Source: Thermoleophilaceae bacterium (GTDB lineage Bacteria; Actinomycetota; Thermoleophilia; Solirubrobacterales; Thermoleophilaceae). Taken from it: DNA of 64,000 bases. A model generated the notes under the pieces. It saw only the letters and a program-made list of their open reading frames with translations. It was not told the origin of the DNA and ran no database searches. The stretch lies in contig JAUJNT010000001.1 in NCBI GenBank assembly GCA_030448005.1, positions 443,602-507,601 of the forward strand. The letters run 5' to 3'. The translations under genes were made by a program, and so were the position numbers. This document shows, in pieces, positions 60,135 to 64,000 of this stretch (its first letter is position 1; each line of letters opens with the position of its first letter).

Positions 60135-60617
60135 GTGCGACTGCTCTTCGTCTGTCTCGGCAACATCTGCCGCTCGCCCACAGCGGAGGGTGTGATGAGG
60201 CACTTGCTCGAGGAGCAGGGCCTGACCGACGAGATCGAGATCGACAGCGCGGGCACGGGTGGCTGGCACATCGGGAAACCGCCCGACGTGCGTGCCACCG
60301 AGGCGGCCAGGGCACGCGGCGTGGTGCTGGAGGGCCAGGGCAGACGCATCGCGCCGGAGGACTTCGATCGCTTCGACCTGCTGCTGACCATGGACCGTGA
60401 GAACCTCATGGACGTCCTGGCCATCGCCCCAGACGAGACCGCACGCGAAAAGGTCAAGCTGCTGCGCGAGTTTGACCCGCAGGCGGTCGCCGCCGGCGAC
60501 CTCGACGTGCCCGATCCCTACTACGGCGGAGACGCCGGGTTCGAGAACGTGCTCGAACTTGTCACCCGCGCCTGCGGTGGCCTGCTCTCCGAACTGCGGT
60601 CGGACCTGAGCCGATGA
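60135..60617 (+). CDS. Low-molecular-weight protein-tyrosine phosphatase
   Basis: GTG 60135 opens VRLLFVCLGNICRSPTAEGV, giving the catalytic CX5RS loop (C-L-G-N-I-C-R-S) at the N-terminus. The general acid Asp is in DVPDPYYGGDAGFE. The 160-residue length is normal. Bacterial LMW-PTPs dephosphorylate tyrosine kinases of polysaccharide export or other proteins. The start of the next gene overlaps the stop by 4 nt (ATGA), so the two are coupled. Confidence 0.92.
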   Translation: MRLLFVCLGNICRSPTAEGVMRHLLEEQGLTDEIEIDSAGTGGWHIGKPPDVRATEAARARGVVLEGQGRRIAPEDFDRFDLLLTMDRENLMDVLAIAPDETAREKVKLLREFDPQAVAAGDLDVPDPYYGGDAGFENVLELVTRACGGLLSELRSDLSR

Positions 60618-61498
60618 GCCTTCCCTCACGGCTGGGCGAGGCGATCGAGTCCGCGCTCGGCCAACCGGTGCAGAGCGCGGGCCGTGTGAGCGGAGGCGAT
60701 CTGAACGACGCGTGGCGGGTGGAGCTGGGAGAGGGCTCCGTGGCCTTCGTGAAGACCTCCCCCGATGCGCAGCCGGGCGGCTTTGCCGCAGAGGCCCGCG
60801 GGCTGCGCTGGCTCGGCGAGCCGGGCGCCCTGGACGTCCCCGAGGTGCTTGCCGAGGTCGATCCGCCCGAGGAGGACCACGACGGGCCGCGCCTGCTGGC
60901 CCTCGAGTGGATCGAGGAGGGCAGCCTGGACGCCGCCGGAGAGGAGGCGCTGGGGCACGGGCTCGCCCAGGTCCATGAGGCGGGGACGATGGTCTTCGGA
61001 GGCGACTCTCCCCTTCGGCTCGGCCCGCTGTCGGTGCCCAACGAGGAGGCCGGTTCCTGGCCCGAGTTCTACGCCGAGCGCCGCCTCCGCCCGCTGGCGC
61101 GCGAAGCCGAGGCAAAAGGGGCGCTCCCCGAGGGCTGCATGCAGGCACTTGACCGGGTCTGCGCGCGGCTTCCTGATCTGGCTGGCCCCGAGGAGCCTCC
61201 CGCTCGACTGCACGGCGATCTCTGGTCGGGCAACGTTCTGGCTGCGGAGGACGGTCGCCCCTACCTCATCGACCCCGCCGCATACGGCGGCCACCGAGAG
61301 GTGGACCTGGCGATGCTGCGTCTCTTCGGCGGCCCTTCCGAGCGGTGCTTCGCCGCCTACGCGGAGGTCTCGCCGCTTGCGGACGGCCACGAGGAGAGGG
61401 TGCCCCTGTGGCAGCTCTTCCCGCTGCTCGTGCACGCCGTGCTCTTCGGCGGCGGCTACGGATCCTCGGTGGCACGCATAGCCGGCCGGCTCGCCTGA
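60614..61498 (+). CDS. Fructosamine/ketosamine-3-kinase family protein
   Basis: The 294-residue product has the family features VSGGDLNDAWRVELGEGSVA, FVKTS (Lys of the N-lobe), the catalytic loop ARLHGDLWSGNVLA and the metal loop LIDPAAYGGHREVDLAM. These kinases phosphorylate sugar-derived amines on glycated proteins and small molecules and so help repair glycation. The gene overlaps the phosphatase gene, consistent with repair of the related modifications or simple co-transcription. Confidence 0.9.
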   Translation: MSLPSRLGEAIESALGQPVQSAGRVSGGDLNDAWRVELGEGSVAFVKTSPDAQPGGFAAEARGLRWLGEPGALDVPEVLAEVDPPEEDHDGPRLLALEWIEEGSLDAAGEEALGHGLAQVHEAGTMVFGGDSPLRLGPLSVPNEEAGSWPEFYAERRLRPLAREAEAKGALPEGCMQALDRVCARLPDLAGPEEPPARLHGDLWSGNVLAAEDGRPYLIDPAAYGGHREVDLAMLRLFGGPSERCFAAYAEVSPLADGHEERVPLWQLFPLLVHAVLFGGGYGSSVARIAGRLA

Positions 61499-61499
61499 G

Positions 61500-61964
61500 C
61501 TACCGCCGCGAGGCAAAGAAGGCGCGCAGCAGGGCGGCCGACTCCTCGGCCAGCAGGCCTCCCGCCACCTCCGGCCGATGGTTGAGCCGCGGCTCGGCAA
61601 GCACGTTGAAGACGCTGCCCGCCGCGCCCGCCTTGGGGTCGGGCGCGCCGTAGACCACCCTCGGCAGCCGCGCCAGCACGATCGCCCCCGCGCACATCGC
61701 ACACGGCTCCAGGGTCACGTAGAGCACGACGCCGTCGAGGCGCCAGCTCCCCAGCCGCCTGGACGCCTCGCGCAGGCCGAGTACCTCGGCGTGCGCGGTG
61801 GGGTCGCCGCGAAGCTCGCGCTCGTTCTCGCCCGTGGAGACCACCTCGCCACCGGCGGCGAGCACGCAGCCCACGGGAACGTCATCGTGCTCGAGCGCGC
61901 GCTCGGCCTCACGTAGCGCCAGGCGCATGAAGTACTCGTCGAGCGGGAAGAAGGTGGGGCTCAC
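61500..61964 (-). CDS. tadA: tRNA-specific adenosine-34 deaminase
   Basis: The 154-residue product starts at GTG 61964, sharing bases with the epimerase stop codon (GTGA). It has the zinc-dependent deaminase signature: HAEVLGLREASRRLG with the catalytic Glu, and YVTLEPCAMCAGAIVLARL with the two zinc Cys residues. TadA converts adenosine to inosine at the wobble position of tRNA-Arg(ACG). The frame is open well upstream, but that part is antisense to the epimerase. It converges on the kinase gene with no gap. Confidence 0.93.
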   Translation of the reverse strand: MSPTFFPLDEYFMRLALREAERALEHDDVPVGCVLAAGGEVVSTGENERELRGDPTAHAEVLGLREASRRLGSWRLDGVVLYVTLEPCAMCAGAIVLARLPRVVYGAPDPKAGAAGSVFNVLAEPRLNHRPEVAGGLLAEESAALLRAFFASRR

Positions 61965-63070
61965 GGCCGGACCAGCAGTCGGCGCCCCGCGTAGCGCTCG
62001 AGGAGTCCCACCCCGGCGAGCAGGCCCAGGCCGTCCGCCACCCGCAGGCCGGTGGCCGCCATCGACAGGCTGCTCCGGCTGCCGCTGCCAAGCGCACCGT
62101 TGTCCATCAGCTCTCGGTACCAGTCGATCGTGTCCCGCAGCGTAGTTTCGAGCCGCCGCGGGCGGTAGCCGAGCTCGCGGCGCGCCTTTGCGGAGGAGAA
62201 GCTCCAGTTCTGGGCCATGAGCATGAGGCCCTCGGGGGACATCCCGGTCGGGATCCGCAGCGCCTGCGCCTGTCGGGCGATCGCGCCGAGCTCCGCCGGG
62301 AGGACGGCCAGCGGATGGTGGACACCGGTGAGCCGCCCGACTGCCTCGAGCAGCTCGACCCAGCCGATGTTGTGGCCTCCGAGCACGTAGCGCTCGCCGG
62401 GACGGCCGCTCTCCGCGGCCTTCAGGTGCCCGGCCGCCACGTCGCGCACGTCCACGATGTTCACCCGGCCGTCGACCACGCCGGGCAGGCGCCCGCGCAG
62501 GTAGCTGCCGACCATGCGCGTGGAGGTGTCCTCGGCGCTGGACCGATCGACCGGCGCCCCCAGCACGTAGGCGGGGTTGACAACCACGACCTCGATGCGG
62601 GTTCGCGCCCCCGCCGCAAGTGCCTCCACCTCGCCCTCGTGCTTCGAGTCGACATAGGTCAGCCCGAGGCCGCCACCGCGGTAGGGGTCCGCCTCGCTGC
62701 CCACCTCCCCCGCCGGCACCGGTCCGATGGCCGACACGCTCGAGGTGACCACCGCGCGACGTACGTCCTCGGCGGCGGCCGCCTCCACAACCACGCGCGG
62801 CCCGAGGGCGTTGACCTGCCACACCCGCTCGGCGGGATTGGAGCCCACGTATCCGGCCGTGTGGAACACGACCTCGCACCGCCTGACGGCGCGGCGCATG
62901 GCTGCGCGGTCGAGCACGTCTGCCTTCACCGGTTCGATCCCCAGCGCCTTCAGGCCATCCAGCCGGCTCCCGTCACGGTAGGTCGCGCGCACCTCGTGAC
63001 CCCGTTCGGCGAGCACGCGAGCCGCGTGCCCGCCCACGAACCCCGTGGCCCCGGTGATGCAGATCCTCAA
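61961..63070 (-). CDS. NAD(P)-dependent sugar epimerase/dehydratase family protein
   Basis: The 369-residue product has a Rossmann nucleotide site GATGFVGGHAARVLAERGH and the catalytic YVDSKHEGE (YxxxK), with SSVSAIGP giving the Ser. It belongs to the extended short-chain dehydrogenase family, close to dihydroflavonol reductase-like and HpnA-type epimerases. The substrate is not evident. A hydrophobic C-terminal tail (VADGLGLLAGVGLLERY) may allow membrane contact. It is translationally coupled to tadA. Confidence 0.85.
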   Translation of the reverse strand: MRICITGATGFVGGHAARVLAERGHEVRATYRDGSRLDGLKALGIEPVKADVLDRAAMRRAVRRCEVVFHTAGYVGSNPAERVWQVNALGPRVVVEAAAAEDVRRAVVTSSVSAIGPVPAGEVGSEADPYRGGGLGLTYVDSKHEGEVEALAAGARTRIEVVVVNPAYVLGAPVDRSSAEDTSTRMVGSYLRGRLPGVVDGRVNIVDVRDVAAGHLKAAESGRPGERYVLGGHNIGWVELLEAVGRLTGVHHPLAVLPAELGAIARQAQALRIPTGMSPEGLMLMAQNWSFSSAKARRELGYRPRRLETTLRDTIDWYRELMDNGALGSGSRSSLSMAATGLRVADGLGLLAGVGLLERYAGRRLLVRP

Positions 63071-63103
63071 GGAAGCTCTCGCTAAAGCCGACGCAGTAGC
63101 AAC

Positions 63104-63850
63104 TTACCCGACGCGCGGCTCGCGGCAGCTGCCGCGCTTGCAGATCACCGGCCCGAAGCGAGGCCGCGCCGAGGGCCTGCGAACCCCGCCGCGAAGGATG
63201 CGCCGCGCGCGTTCAAGGCCGCCGCTCAGCAGATCGCGATCGGGACAGCGGGTGAGGCACCCGGCGGGGGTGACCAGGCCCGTCACGACTACCACCACCG
63301 ACCGGCCGGAGCGGACCCCCGCCAACCGCCACTTGATCCGCTCGCCGCCGAAGGCGGCCGTGGCGACGAACTCGACCGCGCGTGAGCGCCTGCCGCGGTG
63401 CGAGACGGTGAACGTTCGCGCCGCCACGCCGCAGCGCGTCAACGCACGCCTGGCCAATGTCGCCGGATCACTAGGGAGGGCCCGCTTGAAGCCCGCGACC
63501 GCGCTGATCATCCCGGCGACCCGCCCGGGCTCGTACGCCGTGGTCGAGGTCTCGACGGTCACCGCCCAGCCGGCCTCGGCCAGCCACCGCAGTGAGCCGG
63601 CCAGCCCGCCGTTGCAGCTGCGGAACATACGCGCGCGCGCCTCCAGGGGCTCCTCGCCCGGACTGCTGCCATCGTAGGAGGGGCCCAGGAGACGCGCGAC
63701 GGTGGCCGGGTCCATCAGGGCTTCGCGCGCATCCGCTGTGGCGGCCGACTGCCTGGTGGCGGTGGCTTCGCCCCCCGCCCAACCGGCGAGCAGCAAGGTC
63801 ACGACGAGAAGCCCGAGCCGGCGCTTCAGAGCACGCTCCGGAAAAGCCAC
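63104..63850 (-). CDS. Exported protein of unknown function
   Basis: GTG 63850 opens a 248-residue product with a signal peptide (RRLGLLVVTLLLAGWAGG). The remainder is soluble, with four Cys residues (RSCNGGLAG, RCGVAART, AGCLTRCPD, VICKRGSC) that could form disulfides. No family is recognised. It overlaps the preceding membrane-protein gene by 25 nt, so the two may be co-expressed. Confidence 0.6.
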   Translation of the reverse strand: MAFPERALKRRLGLLVVTLLLAGWAGGEATATRQSAATADAREALMDPATVARLLGPSYDGSSPGEEPLEARARMFRSCNGGLAGSLRWLAEAGWAVTVETSTTAYEPGRVAGMISAVAGFKRALPSDPATLARRALTRCGVAARTFTVSHRGRRSRAVEFVATAAFGGERIKWRLAGVRSGRSVVVVVTGLVTPAGCLTRCPDRDLLSGGLERARRILRGGVRRPSARPRFGPVICKRGSCREPRVG

Positions 63851-64000
63851 AGGGACCCAAGATACAGCGCCATTCCGGCGCCGAAGGCGCCCGCGGCCAG
63901 CAAGCCGGTGCGGGTGTCGCGCGAGAGCCTCGCGACGGCGATCAACGCGACGAGGGCCCCGGCGACGTCGAAGGCAACCGGCGCGTGCTCGATCGCGACA
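63826..64000 (-). CDS. C-terminal part of a membrane protein (cut by the window edge)
   Basis: The minus-strand frame from the window end to TGA 63826 encodes VAFDVAGALVALIAVARLSR and TGLLAAGAFGAGMALYLGSL, two hydrophobic segments with a short polar end (WLFRSVL). The start lies outside the window. A role cannot be given. Confidence 0.5.
   Translation of the reverse strand, partial: VAIEHAPVAFDVAGALVALIAVARLSRDTRTGLLAAGAFGAGMALYLGSLWLFRSVL

Overview
The window is high-GC DNA from an actinobacterium. It probably belongs to Thermoleophilia (the Solirubrobacterales/Gaiellales group). The evidence is the actinobacterial secE-nusG-rplK-rplA-rplJ-rplL block, an RpoB with an actinobacterial-type rifampicin region, GTG and TTG starts, and several secreted TolB-propeller, FG-GAP and RTX-type proteins ending in a Cys-rich tail of a style I associate with that class. 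The class is an inference from protein style; no rRNA is present.

Layout. 0-10 kb: an EamA-like transporter, a HAD-like protein, and rpoC and rpoB on the minus strand. 10-26 kb: a cell-surface and regulatory block with an NMT1-like binding protein, a large LuxR/LAL regulator, two RTX-tailed exported proteins, an FtsH-like protease with two AAA+ modules, a family-5 binding protein, a Pro/Ala/Ser-rich surface protein and a sialidase-like protein. Three of these loci share a roughly 49-bp upstream motif placed 93-103 nt before a start codon, which suggests one regulon. 26-29.8 kb: three frameshifted genes, including an RCC1-DUF1963 fusion broken in a C8 run. 29.8-33.6 kb: rplL, rplJ, rplA, rplK, nusG, secE and rpmG on the minus strand. 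rplL and rpoB, usually neighbours, are about 20 kb apart here. 33.7-44.2 kb: a GT14 glycosyltransferase, a methyltransferase, DUF2071, DUF2294, a choice-of-anchor L protein, a GH6 enzyme, a DUF2243 membrane protein, a frameshifted nitrilase-family gene and TolB-like propeller genes.

44.5-60 kb is an accessory island beside tRNA-Ser(CGA). It holds a broken IS256-type element with terminal inverted repeats, a MetRS gene with a structured leader, a HIT protein, a broken APH(6)-type kinase, a Doc-type toxin with a small partner, a core-only tyrosine recombinase, a broken GGDEF gene, a broken IS110-type element with a structured left end, HicAB, a broken DUF4062-NACHT-like STAND NTPase, an excisionase-like gene and a decayed integrase. 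Four intergenic hairpin repeats, with compensated stems and a common TGTGCA loop, lie between single genes at 46.1-49.8 kb. This is integron-like in layout, but no attC consensus was found. 60-64 kb returns to intact housekeeping genes: a low-molecular-weight tyrosine phosphatase, a fructosamine-kinase-like protein, tadA, an epimerase and exported or membrane proteins.

Eleven apparently broken genes lie between 26.4 and 59.8 kb and none outside it. That points to real decay of accessory DNA rather than uniform sequencing error, although single-base errors cannot be excluded by reading. No rRNA operon, CRISPR array or replication origin was seen.
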